From Hyphomicrobiales bacterium (lineage in GTDB: Bacteria; Pseudomonadota; Alphaproteobacteria; Rhizobiales; Rhizobiaceae): a stretch of 64,000 bases of DNA. The DNA lies in the NCBI GenBank assembly GCA_900473795.1, contig UCMT01000042.1:17116-81115 (forward strand), read 5' to 3'. The notes beneath the pieces were generated by a model, which worked only from the letters and a program-made list of their open reading frames with translations, searched no databases and was not told where the DNA came from. Positions 1 to 7,498 of the stretch are shown one piece after another. The translations under genes and the position numbers were made by a program. Within the stretch, counting starts at the first letter, position 1. Every line of letters starts with the position of its first letter.

Positions 1-153
1 CGCTGCAATGGCAAAGACGGAGGCGGCCGCCAAAACACTGGCACAACCAGCAACGCGCCAGGCAATGCGGGCTGAGCGCTCCATCTGGATCAGCCGATCC
101 TGATCGAACCGGCGAGCGTTGTCGAAATAGCTCTTGAGATTATCGGGGGTCAC
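1..153 (-). CDS. virB8: VirB8, type IV secretion inner-membrane protein (partial, 5' part only)
   Basis: Only the first 51 codons lie in the window; the gene continues off the left edge. The start is taken as GTG at 151-153, in the only frame that stays open. The visible product has a short charged cytoplasmic head (starting MTPDNLKSYFDNARRFDQDR) followed by an Ala-rich membrane segment from about residue 31, the usual VirB8 layout in which a single N-terminal helix anchors a periplasmic domain. VirB8 is an assembly factor of the VirB channel. Its place directly after virB6 and virB7 supports the call. virB9, virB10 and virB11 are expected beyond the edge. Confidence 0.75.
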   Translation of the reverse strand, partial: MTPDNLKSYFDNARRFDQDRLIQMERSARIAWRVAGCASVLAAASVFAIAA

Positions 154-157
154 CACG

Positions 158-442
158 TCACTTGCCCTCACACGGGCGGTAAGAACCTTCGACATCGACA
201 AGGGCAAAGGCGGCTGGCGTGCCCGGGACCGTTTCCGCCACATAGGAGGCAACAGGGTCCGCCGTGCCGGCGGGGATGGCCTTGGATGTAAACTGCTTCA
301 GTTTGCTTGTGTCTTCCCACTGCCACATGGACCGGTTCAACGGCCGGCGGGAATAGCCATCACATTTGGGAAGACGGTGTACCATCGAGCCGCAGCCGCA
401 AAGCGCCCCGGCGATGAGAAACAATGAAACGATGCGAAGCAT
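158..442 (-). CDS. virB7: VirB7-like outer-membrane lipoprotein
   Basis: This 94-aa protein begins MLRIVSLFLIAGALCGCGSM, a short lipoprotein signal ending in a lipobox-type LCGC. The mature part contains Cys, Pro and Trp residues (CDGYSRRPLN, MWQWED) and a second Cys near the C-terminus. VirB7 lipoproteins stabilise VirB9 in the outer-membrane core complex. It is longer than the classical roughly 50-aa VirB7, so the name rests on the lipobox and on its position between virB6 and virB8. An upstream in-frame start at 484 would overlap virB6 and would put non-signal residues ahead of the lipoprotein signal, so the ATG at 442 is preferred. Confidence 0.65.
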   Translation of the reverse strand: MLRIVSLFLIAGALCGCGSMVHRLPKCDGYSRRPLNRSMWQWEDTSKLKQFTSKAIPAGTADPVASYVAETVPGTPAAFALVDVEGSYRPCEGK

Positions 443-480
443 GCGGAAACAACCTGTTCCTTTTTGTGAGGGATCAGCCG

Positions 481-1413
481 TCATTCGACCCCTCGCGGTC
501 TGAGCCGGCGCCCGACAGAGCTTGCCCCGCGCCCGACCGCTCGTGCGGTATGCGAGGCTGCCCGCGTCAGCGTGCTTTCGTGCGCATCCCGAGCGGCACC
601 AAATCCGTAGGTGAGGGACGCCCCGCCTGCCGCGAGCGCCGACGCAATGCCGGGCAGTTGATAGAAGACGTAAAATGCAGCAAGGCAGATGGCGCAGAGC
701 GCGATCGGGCGCATCAGGAGGTCGGTATAGCTTTCAATCGCCGTGAAGGTCGCGTCGATGCAAGTGATCAACAGCGAACCGACGGCAACGACCAGGATCT
801 GCAGTATGACGAAATTGGCAAGCTGGCCGATCCAGGACTCGGTGAAACGGCGGGTGGACTGAAACATCGCAAGTGCGATGAAGATCGGGCCGATCGCAAG
901 CACGATAGCGAGTGCCAGCCGCGCATAGAGCGAAACGATGTAACCGATCGTCGCCACGATGACACTCGCGCCAATGACCATTATCCCACCAGTGCCAGTG
1001 ACGATGTCGACCGGCCAGGAAGCATGCGACCAGATCTCTTGGGCGCACTTCTGCCCCTTGTCGAGCAGGCTATCGAACGTGGAGGCGCTCGGGGTCGTGC
1101 CCGTGTTCAGCGCTTGGGAAAGCTCTTTGGGCAGCGTCTCGAAGAAAATATCGGCCACATAGACCTGATACTGGTTGGCATTCCTCACCAGCATGACGAT
1201 GATCGCAAGCTTCATTGCCCGAAACGCAAACTCGAGGATAGGCTCTTGAACAGAACCCCGCAGCACAAGGTAGCCGTAAAGCACCACGTAGAGGGTCAGC
1301 GCCGCGGTGAGCGGACCGGTGACCCAGTTTGCGATGTTCGAGGTGCCAGAGGAGATAAAGGTTTCCAGGGGCGTTTTGAACTGGCCGTCGACGAAGCTGA
1401 AGACCTGATACAT
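481..1413 (-). CDS. virB6: VirB6, polytopic inner-membrane channel protein
   Basis: The 310-aa protein carries at least five strongly hydrophobic segments, at about residues 28-50, 68-82, 120-165, 185-210 and 225-260, with an Ala/Gly/Arg-rich cytoplasmic tail. This is the VirB6/TrbL pattern. VirB6 forms part of the inner-membrane complex that moves substrate from the ATPases towards VirB8 and VirB2. It sits between the entry-exclusion lipoprotein gene and virB7 with only a few bases to the former, so it belongs to the same transcript. No truncation is visible. Confidence 0.85.
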   Translation of the reverse strand: MYQVFSFVDGQFKTPLETFISSGTSNIANWVTGPLTAALTLYVVLYGYLVLRGSVQEPILEFAFRAMKLAIIVMLVRNANQYQVYVADIFFETLPKELSQALNTGTTPSASTFDSLLDKGQKCAQEIWSHASWPVDIVTGTGGIMVIGASVIVATIGYIVSLYARLALAIVLAIGPIFIALAMFQSTRRFTESWIGQLANFVILQILVVAVGSLLITCIDATFTAIESYTDLLMRPIALCAICLAAFYVFYQLPGIASALAAGGASLTYGFGAARDAHESTLTRAASHTARAVGRGASSVGRRLRPRGVE

Positions 1414-1416
1414 GGT

Positions 1417-1650
1417 TCAGCCTCCGAGCGATTTGCGCATGCGCTCGAGACGCAGCTTCCAATCCGCTGCATCAGCGTTCCGGCAATTGGGCGCCTCTCG
1501 TAGCTCGCCGGGATTGTTGCGGCATTCTTTCATGACCTTCGAAAGCAGAGCCTCATCAGCCATGAACTCGTCGATGGTATAGGTTTTTTCCGTCTGGCCG
1601 GAGCAAGCCGAGAGGACTACCGCGATTGTTCCAACAAGCGCATATTTCAT
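1417..1650 (-). CDS. EexN-family entry-exclusion lipoprotein
   Basis: A 77-aa protein starting MKYALVGTIAVVLSACSGQ has a lipobox (LSAC) with the acylated Cys at about residue 16. The mature part has the features of the EexN family: a YTIDEFMADE-type segment, KECRNNPGEL and a second Cys (NCRNADAAD) followed by a basic helical C-terminus. EexN-type proteins block entry of a related plasmid into a cell that already carries one. A conserved place between virB5 and virB6 is typical of conjugative VirB loci and argues for a conjugation system rather than a purely effector-secreting one. The start at 1650 removes a hydrophilic N-terminal extension that would hide the lipoprotein signal. Confidence 0.75.
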   Translation of the reverse strand: MKYALVGTIAVVLSACSGQTEKTYTIDEFMADEALLSKVMKECRNNPGELREAPNCRNADAADWKLRLERMRKSLGG

Positions 1651-2348
1651 TTGAGCGCCTCTCCCATTGCGTCCATGCGTTTGCGCCAATCCTCAGCCTT
1701 GCGCTGGTCATCGACCTGTACCTGTGCCTGTTGCATCATCTGCAGGCCCTGCATGCGAAGCACGTCGGTTTGCAGGAATGCCGTTTCCGCCTGTAGCCGC
1801 GCCTGGAGATCGGCGATGTCCTTGGCGTCCGCCGCGCGCGATATCTGCTGGCGCAGCTGATCGATGCCGTCGATGCGTTTGGTGGCTGCATCGTAGATCT
1901 GCTGACCGAGGCTCATCTGGCCGGCGTTCTGGTTCTGGACACGCGCCAATTCCTGTGCGTAGAAATCATTGGCGTTCGGACGATAGGTCGAATTGTCCTC
2001 AAGGAATCTCGAAGCGGCACGCCCGAAGGCGCCGCTGCCCGATCCCTTCAGCAAGCCTTCTATGGCATTGAAATCCTGGGGCAATGCCTTGCGGATCGAA
2101 GGGGCGTTCAGCAGGCTTGCGACCTCCGCCATGTCGGTGATCTTGTTCAGCGATCCATAAAGCTGTTCAGCCTGCTGGAGCTGCTGGTGGAGCGTGTCGA
2201 GCTGGGACTTCAGCTGCGTGATGCTCTCGATCTGCTTGGCGATCGCCGTCGGGTCGATGACCGGGATACCCTGTGCGCATGCCATTGCGGCCGGCCATAG
2301 GAAAGCTGTCGCCACAAGAGCAAACCGTATCCTGCTCGTTTCCATCAT
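1647..2348 (-). CDS. virB5: VirB5, minor pilus component
   Basis: The 233-aa protein has a Sec signal peptide of about 26 residues ending AMACAQ, then a long Gln-rich helical region (residues 30-70, with repeated LHQQLQQAEQLY-like heptads), a middle segment, and a second long amphipathic helical region to the end. This all-alpha, Gln-rich design is typical of VirB5/TraC tip proteins of the T-pilus. The stop of the upstream virB4 overlaps the start by a few bases, and the stop of virB5 overlaps the eexN start, indicating translational coupling. Confidence 0.85.
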   Translation of the reverse strand: MMETSRIRFALVATAFLWPAAMACAQGIPVIDPTAIAKQIESITQLKSQLDTLHQQLQQAEQLYGSLNKITDMAEVASLLNAPSIRKALPQDFNAIEGLLKGSGSGAFGRAASRFLEDNSTYRPNANDFYAQELARVQNQNAGQMSLGQQIYDAATKRIDGIDQLRQQISRAADAKDIADLQARLQAETAFLQTDVLRMQGLQMMQQAQVQVDDQRKAEDWRKRMDAMGEALK

Positions 2349-4711
2349 CCCGTTCTCCTTCGTTGCTGAAACACCGGCAGCCAGTCCTCACGCCGATCGC
2401 CGACTTCCGCCCTGATCGCCTCTGCGAGTTCGACATTCGCGGTTCGGCCGGACAATATGTCGAGCTCGTCATCGAAGCCTCTGAGGTTGAGCTCTGCGAC
2501 AACGCTGTTATGTCCTTGCTTGACGATGAACCGGCGGCTCTCGATCGAAAGGTCGCGCGAGACCAGCTCGAACTCCCGCTCGGTCAGTTTGAAACCGTCG
2601 ACGTAGTCGGCATGATCGCCCCGCGGATTGGGAAGGAAGATCTGCGTCGGGCACTGCTCGATGATGGTGTGGGCGATCGGCGAGACAATGGCGTCGCGTG
2701 GGCTCTGGGTCGCAAACAACATCAGCCCGTTCTGTTTGCGGATCGTCTTGAGCTTGTTCTGGGCGAGATCGCGAAAGCCCTCATCCTGCAGGGCCTTCCA
2801 AAATTCATCGATCACGATGATGATGCGACGCCCGTCAATCAGTTGCTCGATGCGGAAGAACAGATAGGCCATCAACGGTGTCCGGATCTCCTCGTTATCG
2901 AGGAAATCGGTCATGTCGTAACCGATGAATTTGGCGCCGATCCCGATGTCGTCGGTCTCGTTGTCGAATACCCAGCCCAGCGGGCCTCCCCTCTCCCACC
3001 GCCGCAAACGTGAGGCGATGCCCTCGGGATCGGTGTTGTCGAGGAAAGTGCGCAAGGCGCCGATAGTGCGCCGTTCGACCGGCAGGTCCGCCAGGCCGTC
3101 GATTGCCCCGGCGATGTCGTGCAGCTCGGTGACTGTCAGCTCACGTTTTGCCGATCCGACCAGTTTGCCGATCCACCGTGAAAGAAACAGCCTGTTTTCC
3201 GCGGTGAGCTCAAGTGCCTTGAGCGGTGCGCAGCCGGTGGCCAGACCGTTCCTGAGTGGCAGATAACGGCCACCCGCTGCCCGGACGAAAAGGTCTGCTC
3301 CGCGATCCTTGTCGAAAAAGATCATGTGGGGATCATGTTTTTCGAGCTGGGAAAGCATGAAATTCAGGAGCACTGTTTTGCCCGTGCCCGAGGGGCCGCA
3401 GACGAACGTGTTGCCAAGATCGCTGTGATGGAAGTTGAAGTAGAAAGGCGAGCCGGACGCGGTCTTTAGCATGGCGACTGCGGGTCCCCATTCGTTGCCG
3501 TCCTTCTGGCCGGTCGGATAGGTATGATAGGGAGACAGTGCTGCGAAATTTCGCGACGTTATCGCTCCCGATCTCGCGCGATAACGGAAATTGCCTGGCA
3601 GCTGCCCCCACCAGGCGGCTTCGAGCCCAAGATCCTCGCGGGCGACCACGGCTCCGCCGTTGGTAAGCTTCGCTCGCGCTTTCGCCATGTTTTCGGTGAG
3701 CTGCTTCACCGAGGACGCGAAGACCGACAGCGCAAGATAGTGTTCTCCCAGGACGAAGCGGTTCGATTCCAGATCGTCCATGGCTTCGCCGAGCTCTTCA
3801 ATCTGCGACGCTGCCTTGTCGCCGGCGCTGACCATCTGGTTCTGCTTGCGGCCCAGGATGGTGCGGGCATCGGCTTTCGAAGCGAATGCGAAAGACTGCG
3901 TCAGGATAAGCTCGAACGGCGCCGTCAGGATGCCGTCGAGCATGCCGCTGCGCGTGGTGGCGGGATATTCCTTGAGCCCGAATATGCCGGCGTAGCGCGT
4001 GTCGGCCTCATGGCGGATCTCGACGGTCTCGCGACCGAAAATGACCCGATCCGAGTAGATCGCCGAGGAAATCCTGCCCTCGGTCAACGGGACGCGCTCG
4101 CGCCGGCCTCCCACGATCTCGTGCAGGATCTCGCTCGGCTCGGAAAACAACATACCATCCTGTTCGTAGAGGGACAGTACGCGAGCCTCGAAGCGCTTCA
4201 TTCCCGCCGTGATGTCGGATACCTTGTCGTGCAGGTGCTTCAAGGCATTCTCATCGAGTTCGACGTCGCAGCGACGTGCCTTCCGCAGGCGGGGAAGCAG
4301 GTTGGCGGCCTTTTCGGCGGGATCCCGACCGGGATGCCAGACAAGCGACAGGTAAAGGTCGTTGCGAAACAGATCCTCGCCGATCATGCGCTCGCGGTAC
4401 CTTGAATTCAGCCTTTCAGAGAAGGGATTGGCGAACTGTCCTTGCGGATAGTCGTTGTCGCGACGGCGAACGACATGCGTCCAAAGCGCGAGGCGCTCAT
4501 CGGCGATATTCCGGTAGAGCGTGTTCAGGTCGCGGTGCAGGCTGTTGAGTTCCAGGGCATCTGCGGTTTCGAACGACACGCCGTCGACCGCGAGCATCAC
4601 CATCAGCGCTCTGGAATCGAGCGCGATTGCTGCCTCATCGATATGGCGCACGTAGGGAATGAAGGTTTCCGGCCCGAGTTCGCGGGACCGAAGCGTTGCG
4701 TTGCTAGGCAA
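2345..4711 (-). CDS. virB4: VirB4, type IV secretion ATPase
   Basis: The 788-aa protein is the usual length for VirB4/CagE/TrbE ATPases. The Walker A motif GPSGTGKT is at residues 439-446 and the Walker B stretch (IIIVIDEF) is around residues 630-637. Conserved downstream segments (QSPRDAIVSPI, then an arginine-rich C-terminal region) are also present. The N-terminal 400 residues form the membrane-associated CagE_TrbE_VirB domain. VirB4 energises pilus biogenesis and substrate transfer. The start overlaps the end of virB3 by 8 bases and the end overlaps virB5, as expected for this operon. Confidence 0.95.
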   Translation of the reverse strand: MPSNATLRSRELGPETFIPYVRHIDEAAIALDSRALMVMLAVDGVSFETADALELNSLHRDLNTLYRNIADERLALWTHVVRRRDNDYPQGQFANPFSERLNSRYRERMIGEDLFRNDLYLSLVWHPGRDPAEKAANLLPRLRKARRCDVELDENALKHLHDKVSDITAGMKRFEARVLSLYEQDGMLFSEPSEILHEIVGGRRERVPLTEGRISSAIYSDRVIFGRETVEIRHEADTRYAGIFGLKEYPATTRSGMLDGILTAPFELILTQSFAFASKADARTILGRKQNQMVSAGDKAASQIEELGEAMDDLESNRFVLGEHYLALSVFASSVKQLTENMAKARAKLTNGGAVVAREDLGLEAAWWGQLPGNFRYRARSGAITSRNFAALSPYHTYPTGQKDGNEWGPAVAMLKTASGSPFYFNFHHSDLGNTFVCGPSGTGKTVLLNFMLSQLEKHDPHMIFFDKDRGADLFVRAAGGRYLPLRNGLATGCAPLKALELTAENRLFLSRWIGKLVGSAKRELTVTELHDIAGAIDGLADLPVERRTIGALRTFLDNTDPEGIASRLRRWERGGPLGWVFDNETDDIGIGAKFIGYDMTDFLDNEEIRTPLMAYLFFRIEQLIDGRRIIIVIDEFWKALQDEGFRDLAQNKLKTIRKQNGLMLFATQSPRDAIVSPIAHTIIEQCPTQIFLPNPRGDHADYVDGFKLTEREFELVSRDLSIESRRFIVKQGHNSVVAELNLRGFDDELDILSGRTANVELAEAIRAEVGDRREDWLPVFQQRRRTG

Positions 4712-5042
4712 GACCCAGGTCCCTTTCGTCGTAACGTCTGGTGAGCCTTAGGGGCGAGAGCGTGGCGCCACCCCAGTATGAAGTGTTGCGCGAACGGCCG
4801 CGGGTCTCGATCCACGATAGGAGGATGCGGAACATGTTATGGTCATGCTTGACCAGCGTGCGGAACAGGAAATGGAAGACGACGCCGACAAGCGCGTAGG
4901 CGAGCGATCCGGCCGTAATGTAGAGGATCGTCGTCAGCATGACGTTCAAGCCCATAGCCTCCATCGTCACCCCGGCAATCATGGCCGGGCGGGTGCAGGC
5001 AAGGAACAGGATGTCTTCCTCGATGCTGGCGGCTTTGGCCAT
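4704..5042 (-). CDS. virB3: VirB3, inner-membrane protein
   Basis: The 112-aa product begins MAKAASIEEDILFLACTRPA, with the acidic head and LxxACTRPAM motif typical of VirB3, followed by one long hydrophobic region (about residues 30-60) and a basic tail with an NTSYWGG-type segment. VirB3 is a small bitopic protein that works with VirB4 and VirB6, and in some systems is fused to VirB4. An in-frame upstream extension to about 5501 exists but overlaps virB2 and virB1 entirely, so the ATG at 5042 is chosen. Confidence 0.85.
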   Translation of the reverse strand: MAKAASIEEDILFLACTRPAMIAGVTMEAMGLNVMLTTILYITAGSLAYALVGVVFHFLFRTLVKHDHNMFRILLSWIETRGRSRNTSYWGGATLSPLRLTRRYDERDLGLA

Positions 5043-5047
5043 GGCCT

Positions 5048-5347
5048 TCAGCCTCCGACGATCGTGTTCACCAGCTCGGTAGCGCCGAAAATCCCGCCGA
5101 TACCGATGATCCAGAAGCCGGCGCGGCGCAGATCCATGTAGCCGAACATCCAGGCAATGCAGATAATGATGACGGCAATTGTGGCGAGCAGGCGGGCGAT
5201 GTTGCCGGTCAACATGGTGACGATGTTTTGCAGGACGGTTTCGACACCGGCCGCCTGGGCAAAGGCCGGCTCGACCAGGCCCGCAATGATGGCTGCTGCC
5301 ATCAAGGCAGACGCCGCGAGAGGGCGAAGATTGGCTTTCAAGATCAT
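5048..5347 (-). CDS. virB2: VirB2, major pilin
   Basis: A 99-aa prepilin has a long signal peptide (about 30 residues, ending EPAFA), then the mature pilin with two hydrophobic helices separated by the short polar loop YMDLRR. This is the normal VirB2/TrbC arrangement. The mature subunit polymerises into the conjugative pilus. Its start overlaps the end of virB1 and it is 5 bases from virB3. The size and the MLTGNIARLL motif after the signal peptide fit rhizobial and Brucella-type VirB2. Confidence 0.9.
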   Translation of the reverse strand: MILKANLRPLAASALMAAAIIAGLVEPAFAQAAGVETVLQNIVTMLTGNIARLLATIAVIIICIAWMFGYMDLRRAGFWIIGIGGIFGATELVNTIVGG

Positions 5348-6003
5348 TCACTTTGCTCCGATCGATCATTTTGAAAGACGAGAACCGAGGACCGCCGCCG
5401 GGCGTTGAAGACGTTCCATGAGGTGGTTTCATCGGCTTGGGGAAGAGACTTTGCGACCGACCCCTCTTGTGTGTCCAAGGGCTCATCGAGAGGGGCTTCA
5501 TCGCGCGACCCGGTGATGGAAAGAGACGCCAGCCTGGGGAACAACCGGACTATTTCCTGGCGGACCTGCTCGTCATATCGGACCATGTTACCGACGGACG
5601 GATCGTCTCGGCCGTAATAGGACTGAAGCATCACGGTTTCGGCGTGTGCTGCATCGGCGCCGGCACGCAATGCAAGGCGATAGTATCCGTCGAGGAGAGT
5701 GGCCGTGGCCTTGAGGTTCCGGCACGGATCGAACGCATCCGATATCGAGAGCTTCAGCTTGCGCAGTTCCTCCATTCCGATTCCGCCAAGGCCGATCTGG
5801 ATGTCCTGGTGATCCGCAGCGAGTGCGGTAGCGCGCTCAATTGCCTCGGCCTTGGATGTGGGTTGTGCGGGAAGAGGTGAACCGCTGTTGATACGAATCG
5901 CGAAGGGTTTGAAGTGACTCTCGAGACTGACGACGGCGGCGAGCGTTTCGACGTCCACCAAGGGTGCGCAGGTCTTCGCGAGCTCCACGAAAGCGACGGC
6001 CAT
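5344..6003 (-). CDS. virB1: VirB1, lytic transglycosylase
   Basis: The 219-aa protein starts with a transglycosylase domain. The catalytic Glu lies in the SLESHF motif (E28), followed by the AIRINSG segment, then GLGGIGMEEL and a FDPCRNLKA motif, the standard order of SLT-family VirB1 proteins. VirB1 opens the peptidoglycan locally for channel assembly. As in several VirB1 proteins of this group no clear signal peptide precedes the domain. The C-terminal 60 residues are low-complexity and acidic. It is the first virB gene after the TrbM-like gene, with a gap of only three bases. Confidence 0.85.
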   Translation of the reverse strand: MAVAFVELAKTCAPLVDVETLAAVVSLESHFKPFAIRINSGSPLPAQPTSKAEAIERATALAADHQDIQIGLGGIGMEELRKLKLSISDAFDPCRNLKATATLLDGYYRLALRAGADAAHAETVMLQSYYGRDDPSVGNMVRYDEQVRQEIVRLFPRLASLSITGSRDEAPLDEPLDTQEGSVAKSLPQADETTSWNVFNARRRSSVLVFQNDRSEQSE

Positions 6004-6006
6004 CGA

Positions 6007-6546
6007 TCAGTACCAGACCCGCTGCGTTCCCGCCCCGTCGATAGTGACGTCGACATAATGGGGCTGCGATCGCACATTCGGGCGAGCTGTCGAATGCCCT
6101 TTGCATTGGAGGCGTCCATCCTCCTCTTGCCAGCGCGGGGACCGGACGGAACCGGTGTCGGACTGGTAGTCGTCCCTGTCATTGACGCAGAATTCGTTGC
6201 GCACCTGTTGGAGGGCGGTTGATACGCAGGTTGCTTTGCGTCCGTGCGGAGCAAAGTCGTCTTCCAGCCGGTATCCGGCCTCGCAATAATACGGCTCGTA
6301 GCCTGGCCGCGAACTGTGAAAGCCTACGCCGCTGCACGCCGGGAACGAATGCCCCCTGGCCAGCTCCCGCCACAGTTTCTGGATCGGAGGCCGGCATTCG
6401 GCAAATTGGGTAGGGCCATCAGGGTTGGAGAGGCACAGCACGACCTGGCAACCCCAGTCGCTTGCTTGCGCGTTGCCACCGGAGATACGATAGGGTGACA
6501 GGATGTAGCAGGCGGCTACAAGCGCGTTGAGCAGAAGGTTTTTCAT
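6007..6546 (-). CDS. Periplasmic Cys-rich protein, TrbM/KikA/MpfK-like
   Basis: A 179-aa secreted protein begins MKNLLLNALVAACYILSPYR, a signal-like N-terminus, followed by a Cys-rich segment with CQVVLCLSNPDGP, AECRPPIQKLW and SFPAC. The pattern of paired Cys, a CLxxP-type motif and an ECxPxI motif resembles the TrbM/KikA/MpfK group of conjugation-associated periplasmic proteins; that link is from family memory and is moderate. The C-terminal 80 residues are not recognised. The ATG at 6546 is preferred because GGAGGA lies a few bases upstream and because the longer frame would run into the divergent promoter. It is the first gene of the leftward operon. Confidence 0.5.
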   Translation of the reverse strand: MKNLLLNALVAACYILSPYRISGGNAQASDWGCQVVLCLSNPDGPTQFAECRPPIQKLWRELARGHSFPACSGVGFHSSRPGYEPYYCEAGYRLEDDFAPHGRKATCVSTALQQVRNEFCVNDRDDYQSDTGSVRSPRWQEEDGRLQCKGHSTARPNVRSQPHYVDVTIDGAGTQRVWY

Positions 6547-6640
6547 GAACACGTCCTCCAAAACAAGACATCTCCACACAGACGAGGTGGACTGCCTCAT
6601 TTGCATCACCATACTGACGTATATAACACAGTAAAATGAC
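6547..6640. promoter_or_regulatory. Divergent promoter region with a candidate operator
   Basis: These 94 bases separate the leftward type IV secretion operon from the rightward regulator. The strip is AT-rich on the regulator side, with TTGCAT at 6601-6606 and TATAAC at 6622-6627 (15-base spacing, suboptimal). Arms TACTG (6612-6616) and CAGTA (6629-6633) form an inverted repeat around the likely -10 region and are a candidate binding site for the winged-helix protein encoded next to it. The assignment is inferred from position only. Confidence 0.4.
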
Positions 6641-7012
6641 ATGACAAGAGCGCTCAAAGCCCAATGGCACAATCTCGCCTTCTCAGGCCTCATTCTGCAT
6701 GAGATTCTCGATCACCCACTTGACGACGAGACACCCCAGGCCAGACTGAAGCAGGTCGGCATGATGACGATCCTTTATAGCATGAACCAGTGTCATCAGA
6801 GGTTAACCCTTTCTAATATCATGGACATAACGGCTCTGACGCGTAGCGGTGTCAAGGAGACAGTGGACCTTCTGGTCAAGCGCGGAATGTTGAAAGAGTC
6901 ACTCGTCAAGAACTCGATGGGTCGCGGAACGGCACGGCAATTCGAGATATCCGAGATACTTCTGGAGAAGCTGAGCGCCTTTGGAGCCGGATCGACATCC
7001 GATTTTAAGTGA
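6641..7012 (+). CDS. Winged-helix transcriptional regulator, divergent from the T4SS operon
   Basis: The 123-aa protein has the layout of a small MarR/GntR-like winged-helix regulator. After a basic head there are two helices, then a helix-turn-helix region at about residues 56-80 (LTLSNIMDITALTRSGVKET), and a wing-like segment with basic residues (KNSMGRGTARQFEIS). It is transcribed away from the virB genes, so repression of that operon is the natural hypothesis. Rhizobial pSym transfer regions carry a winged-helix repressor, RctA, in a comparable setting; this protein could be an equivalent, but I cannot show orthology from the sequence. The Shine-Dalgarno site is weak. Confidence 0.6.
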   Translation: MTRALKAQWHNLAFSGLILHEILDHPLDDETPQARLKQVGMMTILYSMNQCHQRLTLSNIMDITALTRSGVKETVDLLVKRGMLKESLVKNSMGRGTARQFEISEILLEKLSAFGAGSTSDFK

Positions 7013-7126
7013 TGTATTTACGGCTGCCTAACCTCCCGCGAGGCTGACGAAGCTGTTAGCCGCGCGGCCGGAAACTCGCCACCTGTTCGACCGGCAGGAT
7101 CTTTTAGACTGGGGAATCGGCCCAGA

Positions 7127-7330
7127 GTGATTCCCGGAAGGGAGCGCACGATGGCCGGTCTCGCGGCTGACCGGGCTCGGGCACGCAACAGAAGTCGGAA
7201 GTTCGCTCTCTTCAACGCGCAAGTGTGCCTGGCCCAGGCCGCCATGACTCAGCGCGACACAACGGCTTCTGATCTGCGCAGGAAACTTGGGATTGAGCGG
7301 TCACCTGTCGCGCCCCTCCGTGGCGCCTGG
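7127..7330 (+). pseudogene. Serine resolvase/invertase C-terminal remnant
   Basis: In one frame the sequence reads RERTMAGLAADRARARN, then KFALFNAQVCLAQAAM and a LRRKLGIER segment. This matches the C-terminal DNA-binding part of Tn3-type resolvases and Hin-like recombinases, where RERTxAGLAAARARGR precedes a helix-turn-helix ending in LGISRxTLYRY. The catalytic domain is missing and the helix-turn-helix end is corrupted. It is best read as a scar of a transposon or integrative element at the boundary between the conjugation genes and the sugar operon. Confidence 0.55.
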
Positions 7331-7380
7331 GGTTCGCATGGTCGCGGACGCTGCACCGCAGCACAGATTCACGCTTGCTT

Positions 7381-7420
7381 TGTTGAGTAATTTGAGTTTC
7401 ACTAAACATATTGCTCAACA
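7381..7420. promoter_or_regulatory. Long inverted repeat upstream of the polyol/ketose ABC operon
   Basis: Arms TGTTGAGTAAT (7381-7391) and ATTGCTCAACA (7410-7420) are inverted copies with one mismatch, separated by 18 AT-rich bases. It lies 80 bases before the binding-protein start, in otherwise non-coding sequence, so it is a good candidate operator for the operon. No regulator gene of the SorC, DeoR or LacI type adjoins it; the only regulator in the operon is the helix-turn-helix protein at 17770. Confidence 0.5.
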
Positions 7421-7498
7421 TGGCGGAGTGAGAGCCGTGCCGGGCATGAGTTTTCCGAAGGGCAGCGTGGAGCTTCCTTTCGAATTTGGGAGGATTTC

